NCBI GenBank assembly: GCA_024698965.1
Contig: JAILQM010000114.1
Span: 1-54,713 of the forward strand
Direction: 5' to 3'
Length of the DNA stretch: 54,713 nucleotides
Origin: Eubacterium sp.
Lineage (GTDB): Bacteria; Bacillota; Clostridia; Lachnospirales; Lachnospiraceae
The notes beneath the pieces were generated by a model. The model was given only the letters and a program-made list of their open reading frames with translations. It ran no database searches and had not been told where the DNA came from. The translations under genes were made by a program, and so were the position numbers. Of this stretch, positions 16,602 through 26,647 are shown piece after piece (within the stretch, counting starts at the first letter, position 1; every line of letters begins with the position of its first letter).

Positions 16602-16697
16602 ATGGAGACACTTGGTGCATTTGCAGTGCTTTTACTTTGCGTCAGTGCTTCGCTTGTATTACGCAGGCATAACAGCAAAGAAAGTATAGATTCTTAA
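16602..16697 (+). CDS. 31-residue single-span membrane miniprotein
   Basis: This short open frame starts at ATG 16602 with a good ribosome site, AGAGGGGA, eight bases upstream. The product begins METLGAFAVLLLCVSASLVL, one hydrophobic helix, and ends in a basic and polar tail (RRHNSKESIDS), giving an N-out, C-in single-span topology by the positive-inside rule. It lies in the gap before the hybrid kinase gene, with a strong hairpin (16714-16740) between them. The clean ribosome site and composition argue for a real gene, but there is no homology evidence. Confidence 0.55.
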   Translation: METLGAFAVLLLCVSASLVLRRHNSKESIDS

Positions 16698-16713
16698 GTA
16701 AAGGCGTTTTAAG

Positions 16714-16740
16714 GTGGCTGTCGCAGTATGCGGCAGCCAC
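16714..16740 (+). terminator. Strong hairpin before the hybrid kinase gene
   Basis: The 11-bp stem GTGGCTGTCGC (16714-16724) / GCGGCAGCCAC (16730-16740) has one G-U pair and loop AGTAT. No T run follows, so it may be a regulatory or processing hairpin rather than a full terminator. It lies 27 bases upstream of the kinase start. Confidence 0.55.
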
Positions 16741-16767
16741 TGATGTTTATAGGGGAGAAGTTCATTC

Positions 16768-19479
16768 ATGATTATAGCTTTTTATGGAATATGTTTGCTT
16801 GTAACCGTTTTTACGTTATGGCTTAATCTTACAATAGGAGAACATTCAAGAGCACACAGACTCATGTCTATGGTGATTCTTTTGGTGTTCTTTTTTGATT
16901 TGATGCAGCTTTTGGGGGCTGTAAGCGGTGAGTATAAGATAACGTATTTTACGGAATCACTCATAGTAACTCAGATCCTTTATCTGATGTTTTTCTATGT
17001 TCTTGAATATCATGAAATCAATCTTTACCGCTTTTCAGGCGTTCTTTTGGTGGTCCTTATATTGTTTGACTGCACTTTAATGTATTTTTACAACAGTCCG
17101 AGGATGTTATCGGGGATTTTAGAGCTTTATGTATGTATCTATTATTTTATGATAATTGTTGCTACGACAATACCAAGGCTCATATATAAATACAGTAAGA
17201 GAGAAAGAAATGTTGCGATAACTCTTACTATGGCCTTCTTCATCCCTCTTGTTCTCGTATTTTTGCAGGTATTCTTTGTTGCGGGTAAGGGCGTGATAGT
17301 TTCGGCCGGTTTCCTTTGCACAATGCTTATAATTATGTATCTTTTTTTCTCCGGAAAACTGGCCGATTCAAGGCTTATAGTCGGGGACAGGGTTTATTCG
17401 GATTCACCGATTGCAACAGCTCTTTTCGATGAGAATATGTTCTTTATGGCTATAAACGATGCTGCTTTAAGTCTTTTTGAGGATTATATAAAGAGCGTGG
17501 TAGGAGATGCAAAGGATATCCGTCATGAAAATGTGCAGGTTATGGTTGCTGATTTTATAAGCGATAAACACGACGGAGATGTCTTTGAATTCGACATGAG
17601 ATTTTACAGATGGAGCAGCAGAGAAATCTATGAAAATAAGAGGCTTCGCGGCTATATCATGCAGATGATTGATGTGACGGAAGAGATAAATGAAGTTAAA
17701 AAGCTTGAAAACTTAAAGGATGTGGCAGAAAGAGAAAACGAGCATAAGGCAAATCTTTTGGCTCATTCTACTCATGATCTTAGGACTCCGCTGCATGCGA
17801 TTCTCGGAGTAAGTGATATTTTAATGTCGAGAGAATACATAAAGCATGAAGACAGGAAACTCCTTTCTTACGTAAATGTAACCGGAAACTCACTTATGAG
17901 AATAGTAAATTCCATTTTGGATTATTCAAAGCTTGAGTCGGGTCTTTTTAATCTTGTGAGCAGAGAATATCATATAATTCCGGTATTAAACGAGCTTTTG
18001 CAGATGTGCGTAATTAACCTCAGCAGTAAGCCCGTAACCGTACATATGTCGGTTAACACAGAATATCCGGATATTTTGATCGGAGATGAGCTGAGAATAA
18101 AGGAGATGATACAAAATATTCTCTCAAATGCCATAAAGTTTACGGATGAGGGAGATATTACCTGTGAGCTTTTCTTTGAAAATAAAGATGACGAAACTAC
18201 GGAAATGAAATGCGTTATTACCGATACCGGAGTCGGAATGAGCGAAAAGATGCTAAAGACTCTATTTGAGCCTTTTGAGTCCGATGCCAATGAAAAATAT
18301 AAAGAAGGTACCGGAATCGGAATGAGCGTTTTAAAATCTCTTGCAGAGCTTATGGACGGAGGGGTTTGGGCCGAAAGTGACGGAAAAACAGGCTCTGTAA
18401 TAGGTTTTAAGGTTATGCAAAAATATGTGCCGGGCAGGATTAATGAACCTATAGAGCTCGATAATCTTAAACAAGAGACTGATATTGCCGCATTATCTCA
18501 GGTTGTAAAACCGAACTACATCTATCCTAAGGCAAGGGTTTTACTTGCAGACGATATAGATTTGAACAGGGAAATCTTTTATAATATTACCCGGCCGTGG
18601 CAGTTTATTCTTGAAGAAGTTAAAGACGGAGAAGCGGCAGTTGATATGGTTAAGACCACAAAATACGATCTCATAGTTTTGGATAACTTTATGCCGCTTA
18701 TGACGGGAACGGAGGCTGCGAAAATTATTCATTCTCTTTGCGATACTCCTCTTGTGCTTATGAGTGCCAATATCGAGGAAGAAAAGCTTGATTCTTACAG
18801 CGACGACGGATTTGCCGCAGTTTTGACCAAGCCTCTTAATATGAATTCGGTAAGAGAGGTTATGGAAAAACTTCTTCCGGAAGAAAAAAGACTTGAGCCT
18901 ACGGTAGGCAGTACAACGGACGAAAAAGCTCTAAACTATGAGCTTCTTAAAAGAAAGAGACGAACCTTTGCTCTTTATGCCGAAGAGGTAAGAGGTCTTA
19001 TTAAAAATATTGAGTTTGATTTTGATAAGAACATAGATAATTTCAGGGTTAAGGTTCATGGAAACAAAGGCTCCTCAAAGACAATAGGCAAACATCAGAT
19101 GGCGTATTATTCGGAAATAATGGAGATGGCGGCAAAGGCCGATCACAGAGGCTTTATCGGAGAAAATCTTGAAGACTATATAGAAGAATTAAAAGGCACC
19201 TTAGAAGAGGTAAATAAGAGCATAGAGCGAATGGACCTTCTTATTGAGAGCGAAAAGAAATCAAGCAGTGCCAATGTAAAAGATACAGTAGATGAGCTTT
19301 TTGCAGCGCTTAAAACAGGTTTTGAGACTTATAATATGACTTTGCTTGAGACGGCAAAGGACAGGCTTTTACTTACAGAGCTTAGTGCCGGGCAGAAAAA
19401 ACTGCTTGACGCCGCCATAAAAGATATTTACGAATTTGAGTACGAACATGGAGCTTCGCTCTTTGAAAACTTCGAATAA
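16768..19479 (+). CDS. Membrane hybrid histidine kinase with 7TM input, REC and Hpt domains
   Basis: This 903-residue hybrid sensor kinase starts with about seven hydrophobic helices (residues 1-205), like the 7TM histidine-kinase sensor domain. A PAS-like region and a short coiled-coil follow. The phospho-acceptor is His336 in HSTHDLRTPLHAI. The ATPase domain has N box LSNAIKFTDEG, G1 DTGVGM and G2 GTGIGMSV. A receiver domain has acidic residues ADD and phospho-acceptor Asp639 in LIVLDNFMPLM. A C-terminal Hpt domain has His764 in VKVHGNKGSSKTIG. The signal can therefore pass His-Asp-His within one chain. No DNA-binding output domain and no partner regulator lie next to it. The ribosome site is AGGGGAGA. 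Confidence 0.9.
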   Translation: MIIAFYGICLLVTVFTLWLNLTIGEHSRAHRLMSMVILLVFFFDLMQLLGAVSGEYKITYFTESLIVTQILYLMFFYVLEYHEINLYRFSGVLLVVLILFDCTLMYFYNSPRMLSGILELYVCIYYFMIIVATTIPRLIYKYSKRERNVAITLTMAFFIPLVLVFLQVFFVAGKGVIVSAGFLCTMLIIMYLFFSGKLADSRLIVGDRVYSDSPIATALFDENMFFMAINDAALSLFEDYIKSVVGDAKDIRHENVQVMVADFISDKHDGDVFEFDMRFYRWSSREIYENKRLRGYIMQMIDVTEEINEVKKLENLKDVAERENEHKANLLAHSTHDLRTPLHAILGVSDILMSREYIKHEDRKLLSYVNVTGNSLMRIVNSILDYSKLESGLFNLVSREYHIIPVLNELLQMCVINLSSKPVTVHMSVNTEYPDILIGDELRIKEMIQNILSNAIKFTDEGDITCELFFENKDDETTEMKCVITDTGVGMSEKMLKTLFEPFESDANEKYKEGTGIGMSVLKSLAELMDGGVWAESDGKTGSVIGFKVMQKYVPGRINEPIELDNLKQETDIAALSQVVKPNYIYPKARVLLADDIDLNREIFYNITRPWQFILEEVKDGEAAVDMVKTTKYDLIVLDNFMPLMTGTEAAKIIHSLCDTPLVLMSANIEEEKLDSYSDDGFAAVLTKPLNMNSVREVMEKLLPEEKRLEPTVGSTTDEKALNYELLKRKRRTFALYAEEVRGLIKNIEFDFDKNIDNFRVKVHGNKGSSKTIGKHQMAYYSEIMEMAAKADHRGFIGENLEDYIEELKGTLEEVNKSIERMDLLIESEKKSSSANVKDTVDELFAALKTGFETYNMTLLETAKDRLLLTELSAGQKKLLDAAIKDIYEFEYEHGASLFENFE

Positions 19480-19490
19480 TATTGTATACT
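19463..19490 (+). promoter_or_regulatory. Candidate purL promoter
   Basis: TTGAAA (19463-19468), 16 bases, and TATACT (19485-19490) overlap the last codons of the kinase gene. They would start transcription about 30 bases before the purL ATG. Confidence 0.5.
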
Positions 19491-19524
19491 ATATAGGAAT
19501 TTTTATAGATGAAAGGACATTAAC

Positions 19525-22500
19525 ATGGGCAATGTAAGACGTGTATACGTAGAAAAGAAGAAAGATTATGCGGTGGCAGCCAAAAAGCTTAAATCCGATA
19601 TCAAAGGTTTTTTGGGTATTAAGGGAGTTGAGGAAGTTAGAGCGCTCGTAAGATATGATGTGGAAGGCATGAGTGATGATGCCTTTGAAAGCGCTAAACA
19701 GACAATATTTTCCGAGCCGCCGGTAGATTATATCTACGAGGAAGAATTTGATTCAAACGGTAAAAGAGTCTTTGCCGTAGAAGCTCTTCCGGGACAGTTT
19801 GATCAGAGGGCAGATTCCGCTGTGCAGTGTGCCATGCTTCTTTCAAAAGAAGGTACACCTGTAATTAAGTGCGCGAATGTCTATGTTATTGACGGAAATA
19901 TAAGTGATGAAGAGTTTGAGCAGATAAAGTCATTTTGTATAAACCCGGTGGATTCGCGTGAAGCACAGATGACAAAGCCTACGACTCTTGAGAGCGTTTT
20001 TGAGGAGCCGGATGATGTTGAAATATTAGACGGCTTTAAGGATATGGCGGAAGATGAGCTTAGAAAGCTTTATGAGACGCTTTCTCTTGCTATGACATTT
20101 AATGACTTTAAGTTTATCAAAGATCATTTTGCATCTGAAGAAAAAAGAGATCCTTCGATTACCGAAATCAGAGTACTTGATACATATTGGTCGGATCACT
20201 GCCGCCACACAACATTTTCTACAGAGCTTAAAAACATTACCTTTGAAGAAGGAGATTATACGGATCTTCTTAAGGGAACCTATAAAAAATACGAAGATAA
20301 TCATAATGAAATATTTAAGGGCAGAAGCGATAAATACATCTCGCTTATGGACCTTGGTACAATTGCGGCAAGAGAGCTTAAAAAGCAGGGCAAGCTTGAC
20401 AATCAGGAAGAGTCTGATGAGATTAACGCCTGCAGTATTGTTGTTCCTGTAGAGATTGACGGAAAGACAGAGGAGTGGCTTGTTTCGTTTAAGAACGAGA
20501 CACATAACCATCCTACAGAGATTGAGCCTTTCGGTGGAGCTGCTACATGCCTCGGAGGATGTATAAGAGATCCGCTTTCGGGACGTTCTTATGTATGTCA
20601 GGCTATGAGAATTACGGGAGCCGCCGATCCTACAAGACCAATGTCTGAGACTCTTGCAGGAAAGCTTCCTCAGAAAAAGATAGTAACCGATGCGGCTGCC
20701 GGATACAGCTCATACGGTAATCAGATAGGACTTGCCACAGGATATGTAAAAGAGATTTATCATCCTGATTATGTGGCAAAGAGAATGGAAATCGGAGCCG
20801 TTGTAGGTGCTGCAAGAAGAGCTGATGTTGTGCGTGAGCATGCAGAGCCGGGAGATGTAATTATTCTTCTCGGAGGACGCACAGGAAGAGACGGTATCGG
20901 CGGAGCTACGGGATCATCCAAAGCTCATACCGGAACATCTCTTGAGAGCTGCGGAGCTGAGGTGCAGAAAGGTAATGCACCAACCGAAAGAAAGATACAG
21001 AGAATGTTCAGAAGACCTGAAGTTACAAGGCTTATCAAGGTTTGTAACGACTTTGGTGCAGGCGGTGTATCGGTAGCGATAGGAGAGCTTGCAGACGGAC
21101 TTAAGGTAAATCTTGATAAGGTGCCGAAAAAATATGCAGGTCTTGACGGAACGGAAATAGCAATTTCAGAGTCTCAGGAAAGAATGGCCGTAGTTGTTGA
21201 TGCCAAAGATGAGGAGACCTTCCTTAAGTATTCTGCCGAAGAAAACTTAGAGGCTGTTCCAGTGGCTGTTGTTACAAAAGAACCTCGCCTTGTACTTACC
21301 TGGAGAGGAAAGGATATAGTTAATATTTCAAGAGCATTCCTTGATACAAACGGAGCTCATCAGGAGACCGATGTATATGTGGAAAGCCCTTCAAAATCAG
21401 ACAGTTATTTTAAGAGAGAGAATGTTACGGATGTTAAGGAAAAATGGCTTTCAAGCCTTAAAGATCTTAACGAGTGTTCTCAGAAAGGTCTTGTTGAAAG
21501 ATTTGATGCTTCAATCGGAGCAGGTTCTGTTACAATGCCTTACGGCGGAAAGTACCAGCTTACGGAAACTCAGGCTATGACGGCCAAGCTTCCTGTACTT
21601 AAAGGACGCACTGATACAGTTACAATGATGAGCTACGGCTTCGATCCGTACCTCTCAAGCTGGAGCCCGTATCACGGTGCCGTTTATGCGGTACTTGACT
21701 CTGTTGCAAAGATTGTGGCAACAGGCGGAGATTACAGCAGAATAAGATTCTCATTCCAGGAGTATTTCCGCAGAATGAGTACAGACGCAAAAAGATGGAG
21801 TCAGCCTATGGCAGCTCTTCTCGGAGCATATAATGCACAGATGGGATTTTCTCTTCCGTCAATAGGAGGAAAGGATTCTATGTCGGGAACATTCAATGAT
21901 ATTGATGTACCGCCGACACTCGTATCTTTTGCTGTTACTACGGCAAAAGGAGGAGATGTAATAACTCCGGAGCTTAAATGCGCGGGAAATAAACTTGTTC
22001 TCTTTAAGATTGCCAAAGATGAGAATGATATTCCGGATTATCCTTTTGTTAAGGCCTTATACGATATGGTAAGAGGCTGGGAGCAGAGCGGCGTTATTGT
22101 ATCCGCTTATGCGCTCGGCAAGGGTGGTATAGCTCCTGCTGTTGCAAAAATGGCTTTCGGAAACGGATTCGGAGCAGAGCTTAACGATAAGGTAGATAAA
22201 GATGACCTCTTTAAACCGGCTTACGGCTGTATTCTTGCAGAAGTAAGTGCAGATAAGGCAGCTCTTATTGACGAGGGTGTAGGTGTTGTAATAGGTGAAG
22301 TAAAAGAAGGCGGTGCTTTGGTTTACGGAGATTGCAGAATAGAATCCCGTGAGGCTTTAGAGGCCTGGACAAAGCCGCTTGATGATATTTTCCCTTATTA
22401 TTCAAGCGATGATAAAGAAGATATTGACACACCTTTATATGATGCTCCGTCTGTTTATGTATGTAAGAATAAAGTCGCAAAGCCGACAGTGTTCATACCT

Positions 22501-23280
22501 GTATTCCCGGGTACAAACTGCGAATACGACAGCGCAAAGGCGTTTGAAAATGCCGGAGCAAATACAATAGTTAAGGTATTTAAAAACCTTACATCATCGG
22601 ATATTGCGGACTCTGTAAGAGAGTTTGAAAAGGCTATAGAGGCTTCACAGATTATAATGTTCCCGGGCGGATTTTCGGCAGGTGATGAGCCGGAGGGATC
22701 TGCTAAGTTCTTTGCAACAGCGTTTAGAAATGAGCATTTGTCTGAGGCTGTTACAAAGCTCTTAAATGAGAGAGACGGACTTTGCCTCGGTATCTGTAAC
22801 GGATTCCAGGCTCTTATAAAGCTCGGACTTGTGCCGAACGGAGAGATAGCCCCTCAAAATGCCGACTCGCCGACACTTACTTATAATACAATAGGTCGTC
22901 ATATTTCAAAGATGGCTTATACAAAGGTAGTTTCAAACAAGAGTCCATGGCTTAGAAAAGCAGAGCTTGGCGGAATTTATGTAAACCCTGTTTCTCATGG
23001 AGAAGGACGATTTGTAGCACCTAAGGAATGGCTTGATAAGCTCTTTGAAAACGGTCAGGTAGCTACGCAGTATGTAAACTTTGAGACAGGTAAGCCTACA
23101 ATGGATGAAGAGTTTAACGTAAACGGCTCATATATGGCCATAGAAGGTATTACAAGTCCGGACGGAAGAGTACTCGGAAAGATGGCCCACAGTGAAAGAA
23201 AGGGCGAATTTGTTGCCGAGAACATATTCGGTGAGCAGGATCTTAAGATCTTTGAAAGCGGAGTTGAGTACTTTAAGTAA
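19525..23280 (+). CDS. purL: Phosphoribosylformylglycinamidine synthase, long single-chain form
   Basis: At 1251 residues this is the large, fused enzyme of purine synthesis that turns FGAR, glutamine and ATP into FGAM. It carries the N-terminal PurS-like region, the linker and two AIR-synthase-like ATP domains (YWSDHCRHTTFSTE, NETHNHPTEIEPFGGAATCLGG, GVGDFGAGG-type segments). A C-terminal glutaminase domain has the nucleophile Cys1091 in LGICNGFQAL and PGGFSAGDEPEG. Many Firmicutes use separate PurS/PurQ/PurL, so the fused form is worth noting, though it is common in Clostridia and Bacteroidetes. No other purine gene lies beside it. ATG 19525 has GAAAGGA upstream. A bidirectional terminator follows. 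Confidence 0.95.
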   Translation: MGNVRRVYVEKKKDYAVAAKKLKSDIKGFLGIKGVEEVRALVRYDVEGMSDDAFESAKQTIFSEPPVDYIYEEEFDSNGKRVFAVEALPGQFDQRADSAVQCAMLLSKEGTPVIKCANVYVIDGNISDEEFEQIKSFCINPVDSREAQMTKPTTLESVFEEPDDVEILDGFKDMAEDELRKLYETLSLAMTFNDFKFIKDHFASEEKRDPSITEIRVLDTYWSDHCRHTTFSTELKNITFEEGDYTDLLKGTYKKYEDNHNEIFKGRSDKYISLMDLGTIAARELKKQGKLDNQEESDEINACSIVVPVEIDGKTEEWLVSFKNETHNHPTEIEPFGGAATCLGGCIRDPLSGRSYVCQAMRITGAADPTRPMSETLAGKLPQKKIVTDAAAGYSSYGNQIGLATGYVKEIYHPDYVAKRMEIGAVVGAARRADVVREHAEPGDVIILLGGRTGRDGIGGATGSSKAHTGTSLESCGAEVQKGNAPTERKIQRMFRRPEVTRLIKVCNDFGAGGVSVAIGELADGLKVNLDKVPKKYAGLDGTEIAISESQERMAVVVDAKDEETFLKYSAEENLEAVPVAVVTKEPRLVLTWRGKDIVNISRAFLDTNGAHQETDVYVESPSKSDSYFKRENVTDVKEKWLSSLKDLNECSQKGLVERFDASIGAGSVTMPYGGKYQLTETQAMTAKLPVLKGRTDTVTMMSYGFDPYLSSWSPYHGAVYAVLDSVAKIVATGGDYSRIRFSFQEYFRRMSTDAKRWSQPMAALLGAYNAQMGFSLPSIGGKDSMSGTFNDIDVPPTLVSFAVTTAKGGDVITPELKCAGNKLVLFKIAKDENDIPDYPFVKALYDMVRGWEQSGVIVSAYALGKGGIAPAVAKMAFGNGFGAELNDKVDKDDLFKPAYGCILAEVSADKAALIDEGVGVVIGEVKEGGALVYGDCRIESREALEAWTKPLDDIFPYYSSDDKEDIDTPLYDAPSVYVCKNKVAKPTVFIPVFPGTNCEYDSAKAFENAGANTIVKVFKNLTSSDIADSVREFEKAIEASQIIMFPGGFSAGDEPEGSAKFFATAFRNEHLSEAVTKLLNERDGLCLGICNGFQALIKLGLVPNGEIAPQNADSPTLTYNTIGRHISKMAYTKVVSNKSPWLRKAELGGIYVNPVSHGEGRFVAPKEWLDKLFENGQVATQYVNFETGKPTMDEEFNVNGSYMAIEGITSPDGRVLGKMAHSERKGEFVAENIFGEQDLKIFESGVEYFK

Positions 23281-23300
23281 AAAGTTTGGCGTTTTAAGTA

Positions 23301-23341
23301 AAAAAATACAGGTCACTTTTAAAGTGACCTGTTGTTTTTTT
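23301..23341. terminator. Bidirectional terminator between purL and the minus-strand lipoprotein gene
   Basis: ACAGGTCACTT starting at 23308 pairs with AAGTGACCTGT ending at 23332. Seven As lie before the stem and a T-rich tract after it, so it can serve both convergent transcripts. Confidence 0.92.
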
Positions 23342-23368
23342 GCGGAAAGTATTATTTTACAGAAAGTA

Positions 23369-23884
23369 TTATAAATAATCTTTTATATTAAAGCTTTCAT
23401 CGGTACGCTCTTCTTCATCGATTATTCCCGGGACAAGTTCGGTTGAATAAGTTTCTCCGGTGGAAGGATCGATGTAGTAGCGGGTTTCGGCTCCGGTATA
23501 AGATCTGTATAATACAACAATTTGGCTTTCTGTTACTTCGACATCCCAACTGATTGTGTATTCGTCGGACTCTTCCATACTTTCCAAATCAGGATTTTGC
23601 GTATAGCAGTAGTTTTTAATTGCGCTAAGCGCTTCATCTGCGGTGATGCTTTCTGTGGTTTCTCCGGCTTCAGCTGTATCTTCAGCCTCTGCTTCGGTAT
23701 TGTTTTCTTCGTTTGCTTCAGCTTCTGTTACAGTTTCTTCAGCTTCAGTTTCAGTTTCTGTTTCAGCTTCTTCAGCTTCTGTTACAGTTTCATCTCCGGA
23801 AGATGAGCTTTCTTCCTTTGAGGTGCAAGCTGCAATGCATAACGCCGCACTGCATATAAACATTAATAAAATTTTCTTTTTCAT
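23369..23884 (-). CDS. Acidic low-complexity lipoprotein
   Basis: This 171-residue exported lipoprotein has a short basic start (MKKKILLMF), a hydrophobic core and a lipobox ending at Cys19 (CIAAC), then a long Glu/Thr/Ala-rich linker up to about residue 95. The C-terminal ~75 residues form a small folded domain (AIKNYCYTQNPDLESMEESDEYTISWDVEVTESQIVVLYRSYTGAETRYYIDPSTGETY) with alternating strands, compatible with a PepSY-like or similar small fold, though I cannot name it. An open frame extends 12 codons upstream, but AAAAGGAG fits ATG 23884. The linker holds an 18-codon repeat. It lies just after the NlpC/P60 gene on the same strand. Confidence 0.75.
   Translation of the reverse strand: MKKKILLMFICSAALCIAACTSKEESSSSGDETVTEAEEAETETETEAEETVTEAEANEENNTEAEAEDTAEAGETTESITADEALSAIKNYCYTQNPDLESMEESDEYTISWDVEVTESQIVVLYRSYTGAETRYYIDPSTGETYSTELVPGIIDEEERTDESFNIKDYL
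23717..23791 (-). repeat. Direct repeat in the acidic linker of the lipoprotein gene
   Basis: An identical 21-base block occurs at 23717-23737 and 23771-23791, a period of 54 bases (18 codons). Both copies are read in the same frame and encode the ETVTEAE segment. The spacer is itself made of GCTTCA/GTTTCA-like short units, so slippage can explain it. Confidence 0.8.
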
Positions 23885-23897
23885 ACTTTTTCTCCTT

Positions 23898-25151
23898 TTA
23901 TCTTGTAGGTCTTGCAGCAAGAACCATATAGTCCGATACGAAATAGTTTCTTTCGTTTACTTTATTCCAGGTGCTGCTTGCTTCAATGACAGTTGCGTAA
24001 TATGAATCCGATGATTTGTCGTAGTAGTAGCTTGCAAACATCGCAACGTGGTCAATGTTTAAATATCGGCCGTTATTTCCGTTATAAGAGTAGAATATTA
24101 AATCACCGCCGACAAGTCTTCTTTTTGAGAGTTTCCATGAAGACTTCTTTAAGGTTTTGTTTTTGCATGCGCACCAATATGCTTCACCGGCAGCAACCGG
24201 AGCATTATAGGAGTAGTTGTTGCAAATATTTAGTCCTACGGATTTATAAACCCTCCAAACCATTGAGCTGCAGTCATAGTAGTGGGAGAGCATTCTCTTT
24301 GGCTGAGAGTAGTATATGTCATTTCTGAGTGAAAGCTTTCTTGCTTTTTTTACAGCCCTGTAGGCTATTTTTGAAGATACGGATACAAGGCAGGTCACCT
24401 TTACATCTCCGCAGGTGGCAGTGATAAGAGAAGTGCCTATTCCTTTTATTGTTACAACGCCGGATGATGAGACTCTTGCAACACTTCTGTTGGAAGATGA
24501 CCAAACAACTTTGTTTGATGATGAATTTCCGTATAATTTAAGCTGTTTTGTAGCCGAGCCTTTATAGGTGTTAATGACATATCTGTTAAGCGTTATAGAA
24601 TAAAGGTCAACCGTAAAGGTAAACTTTTTTTCTCTTATTGTAAGAGATACATCTATTGAGCCTTCGGCGTCGTCGGATGCAGGATATACATATATTGTTC
24701 CGTCATCTGACAAATAACAGTAAACCAGATCGTCAATAGGATATGAGAAATATGCTCCGTCGCTTAAACCGTCGTAGCATCCGTCATTACCGGAAACATC
24801 GAGCCCGGATTCTTCCATACCTGTAAGAGAGATACTTGCTCCGCTTCCTATAGGTGAGTTTATTATTATATGGTCGTCTGAAAGTGAGAGATATTCGTCC
24901 CAGGCGCTATCCCATAAATAGGGATTTGTTTCTTCCTCTTCTTCTGCCGTCTCTACAGTCTCTTCCGATGTCGTTTCATCATCCGTGGTTTCGGATTCCG
25001 TTGCATCGTCTCCTAAAACCTCAGGAGCGGCCTCCTCTATTGTTTCGTCCTGTAATATCTCGTCGCAAAAAGCGTTATATGGAGATGCTGTTATCAGTAG
25101 AACCGATAACAGCATACATAAAACTCTTTTAAAATTATTCTTATTTATCAT
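23898..25151 (-). CDS. Secreted BIG2-domain NlpC/P60 cell-wall hydrolase
   Basis: The 417-residue product has an N-terminal signal segment ([20 protein letters not shown]) and then an acidic, Thr/Glu-rich linker. A central BIG2-type immunoglobulin domain carries the classic [19 protein letters not shown] and VSSKIAY pattern (about residues 195-280). The C-terminal NlpC/P60 peptidase domain has its catalytic cysteine in [14 protein letters not shown] and histidine in NIDHVAMF. Such enzymes cut peptide bonds in peptidoglycan stems outside the cell. It overlaps the argG end by 11 bases and may be transcribed with it. The ribosome site before ATG 25151 is weak, so the start is moderately certain. 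Confidence 0.85.
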   Translation of the reverse strand: MINKNNFKRVLCMLLSVLLITASPYNAFCDEILQDETIEEAAPEVLGDDATESETTDDETTSEETVETAEEEEETNPYLWDSAWDEYLSLSDDHIIINSPIGSGASISLTGMEESGLDVSGNDGCYDGLSDGAYFSYPIDDLVYCYLSDDGTIYVYPASDDAEGSIDVSLTIREKKFTFTVDLYSITLNRYVINTYKGSATKQLKLYGNSSSNKVVWSSSNRSVARVSSSGVVTIKGIGTSLITATCGDVKVTCLVSVSSKIAYRAVKKARKLSLRNDIYYSQPKRMLSHYYDCSSMVWRVYKSVGLNICNNYSYNAPVAAGEAYWCACKNKTLKKSSWKLSKRRLVGGDLIFYSYNGNNGRYLNIDHVAMFASYYYDKSSDSYYATVIEASSTWNKVNERNYFVSDYMVLAARPTR

Positions 25152-26364
25152 TCTTGGCCTCAGCCATCTTCATAGCGCGTACTTTAAGAGGAAGACCGAA
25201 GAGGTTGATGAAGCCTTCTGCATCATGATGATCGTATAAATCGCCTGTTGTAAAGCTTGCAAGTGACTCGCTGTAAAGTGAGTATGGAGAAGTTGTACCG
25301 GCTTTGATGATATTTCCTTTATAAAGCTTGAACTTAACTTCACCTGTTACATACTGCTGAGTTGACTCGATGAAAGCCTGGCAGGCTTCACGAAGAGGAG
25401 TAAACCATTTTCCTTCGTAAACAATCTGTGCATATTTGTTTGCAACATCCATCTTCATTGCATATGTATCACGGTCTAAGATGAGCTCTTCAAGCTGCTG
25501 ATGTGCTTCGTAGAGGATTGTTCCGCCCGGTGTTTCATAAACTCCGCGGCTCTTCATTCCAACAACACGGTTTTCTACGATATCAACAATGCCGATACCG
25601 TGCTTTCCGCCGAGTTTGTTGAGTTCGCGGATGATGTCTGCATATTTCATCTTTTTGCCGTTTAATGAAACAGGAACACCTTTCTCGAACTGCATTGTTA
25701 CATATTCGCCTTCATCAGGAGCCTTTTCAGGAGAAACTCCGAGAACAAGAAGATGATCGTAGTTTGGCTCGTTTGAAGGGAACTCAAGCTCGAGACCTTC
25801 GTGGCTGATGTGCCAGAGGTTTCTGTCTCTTGAATAGCTGCTGTCTGCCGAGAACGGAAGATTGATTCCGTGGTCTTCGCAGTATTTGATTTCGTCTTCA
25901 CGAGACTGCATTTTCCATGTATCGTTGCATCTCCATGGAGCGATAATGCGGATGTCCGGAGCAAGAGCTTTGATACCGAGCTCGAAACGAACCTGATCAT
26001 TTCCTTTTCCTGTAGCTCCGTGGCAGATTGCTACGGCATTTTCTTTGCGGGCAATCTCAACAAGCTTTTTAGCGATGAGAGGACGAGCCATTGAAGTACC
26101 GAGAAGATATTTGTTCTCATATACAGCGTGAGCTTTTACGCAAGGAGCGATGTACTCTTCTGCAAATTCGTCAACTACATCGAGAATGTATAATTTTTCG
26201 GCACCTGAGAGCTTAGCTCTTTCATCAAGACCGTCAAGCTCGCTTTCCTGTCCTACATCTATACAACAACAAACAACTTCATAATCATATGTTTCTTTCA
26301 GCCACGGAATGATAGCAGTGGTATCAAGCCCGCCTGAATACGCAAGAATAACTTTTTCTTTCAT
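25141..26364 (-). CDS. argG: Argininosuccinate synthase
   Basis: ArgG joins citrulline and aspartate using ATP in the penultimate step of arginine synthesis. The 407-residue length is typical. The ATP pyrophosphatase loop [15 protein letters not shown] starts at residue 8, and further blocks are [36 protein letters not shown] and [26 protein letters not shown]. It is divergent from argC, and the gap carries ARG-box-like operators, so both directions are probably repressed by arginine through ArgR. argH, the usual partner, is not in the window. Ribosome site AAAAGGAG lies ahead of ATG 26364. Confidence 0.96.
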   Translation of the reverse strand: MKEKVILAYSGGLDTTAIIPWLKETYDYEVVCCCIDVGQESELDGLDERAKLSGAEKLYILDVVDEFAEEYIAPCVKAHAVYENKYLLGTSMARPLIAKKLVEIARKENAVAICHGATGKGNDQVRFELGIKALAPDIRIIAPWRCNDTWKMQSREDEIKYCEDHGINLPFSADSSYSRDRNLWHISHEGLELEFPSNEPNYDHLLVLGVSPEKAPDEGEYVTMQFEKGVPVSLNGKKMKYADIIRELNKLGGKHGIGIVDIVENRVVGMKSRGVYETPGGTILYEAHQQLEELILDRDTYAMKMDVANKYAQIVYEGKWFTPLREACQAFIESTQQYVTGEVKFKLYKGNIIKAGTTSPYSLYSESLASFTTGDLYDHHDAEGFINLFGLPLKVRAMKMAEAKNDK

Positions 26365-26450
26365 TTTATATACTCCTTTTACCTTAAAAAATCATAAATA
26401 TTTTACTACATTAAAGTTATATAAGCAAGTGTAAAAATATACATAAAAAA

Positions 26451-26464
26451 TGTATATTTATGCA
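26451..26464 (+). promoter_or_regulatory. ARG-box-like operator near argG
   Basis: TGTATATTTATGCA fits TGnATwwwwATnCA, the core of the ArgR/AhrC operator, at every defined position. It lies about 90 bases upstream of argG. A second, imperfect copy is at 26471-26483. Confidence 0.65.
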
Positions 26465-26553
26465 TAAAATTGTAAAATATGCATAAAAGGTTATCGAGTT
26501 TAAAGCATTGTATTTGCTAAATTCACGAAAATAAAACAATGTGAGATTCATGG

Positions 26554-26582
26554 TTGCATATTTATGGATATGTTTGTATAAT
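26554..26582 (+). promoter_or_regulatory. argC promoter with overlapping ARG-box-like operator
   Basis: TTGCAT (26554-26559), a 17-base spacer and a perfect TATAAT (26577-26582) form a promoter about 85 bases before argC. TGCATATTTATGGA (26555-26568) matches the ARG-box core with one mismatch and covers the -35 box, a position suited to repression. Confidence 0.65.
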
Positions 26583-26630
26583 TATACGCGTAGGCAAAAA
26601 TGAGCCCAATAAAATAAGTATTTTTGGTTT

Positions 26631-26647
26631 CCTATATTAAATATAGG
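26631..26647. repeat. Perfect inverted repeat in the argC leader
   Basis: CCTATAT (26631-26637) and ATATAGG (26641-26647) flank TAA, just ahead of the argC ribosome site (CAGGAGA). It could fold in the RNA close to the start or bind a protein. Its role is unknown. Confidence 0.5.
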
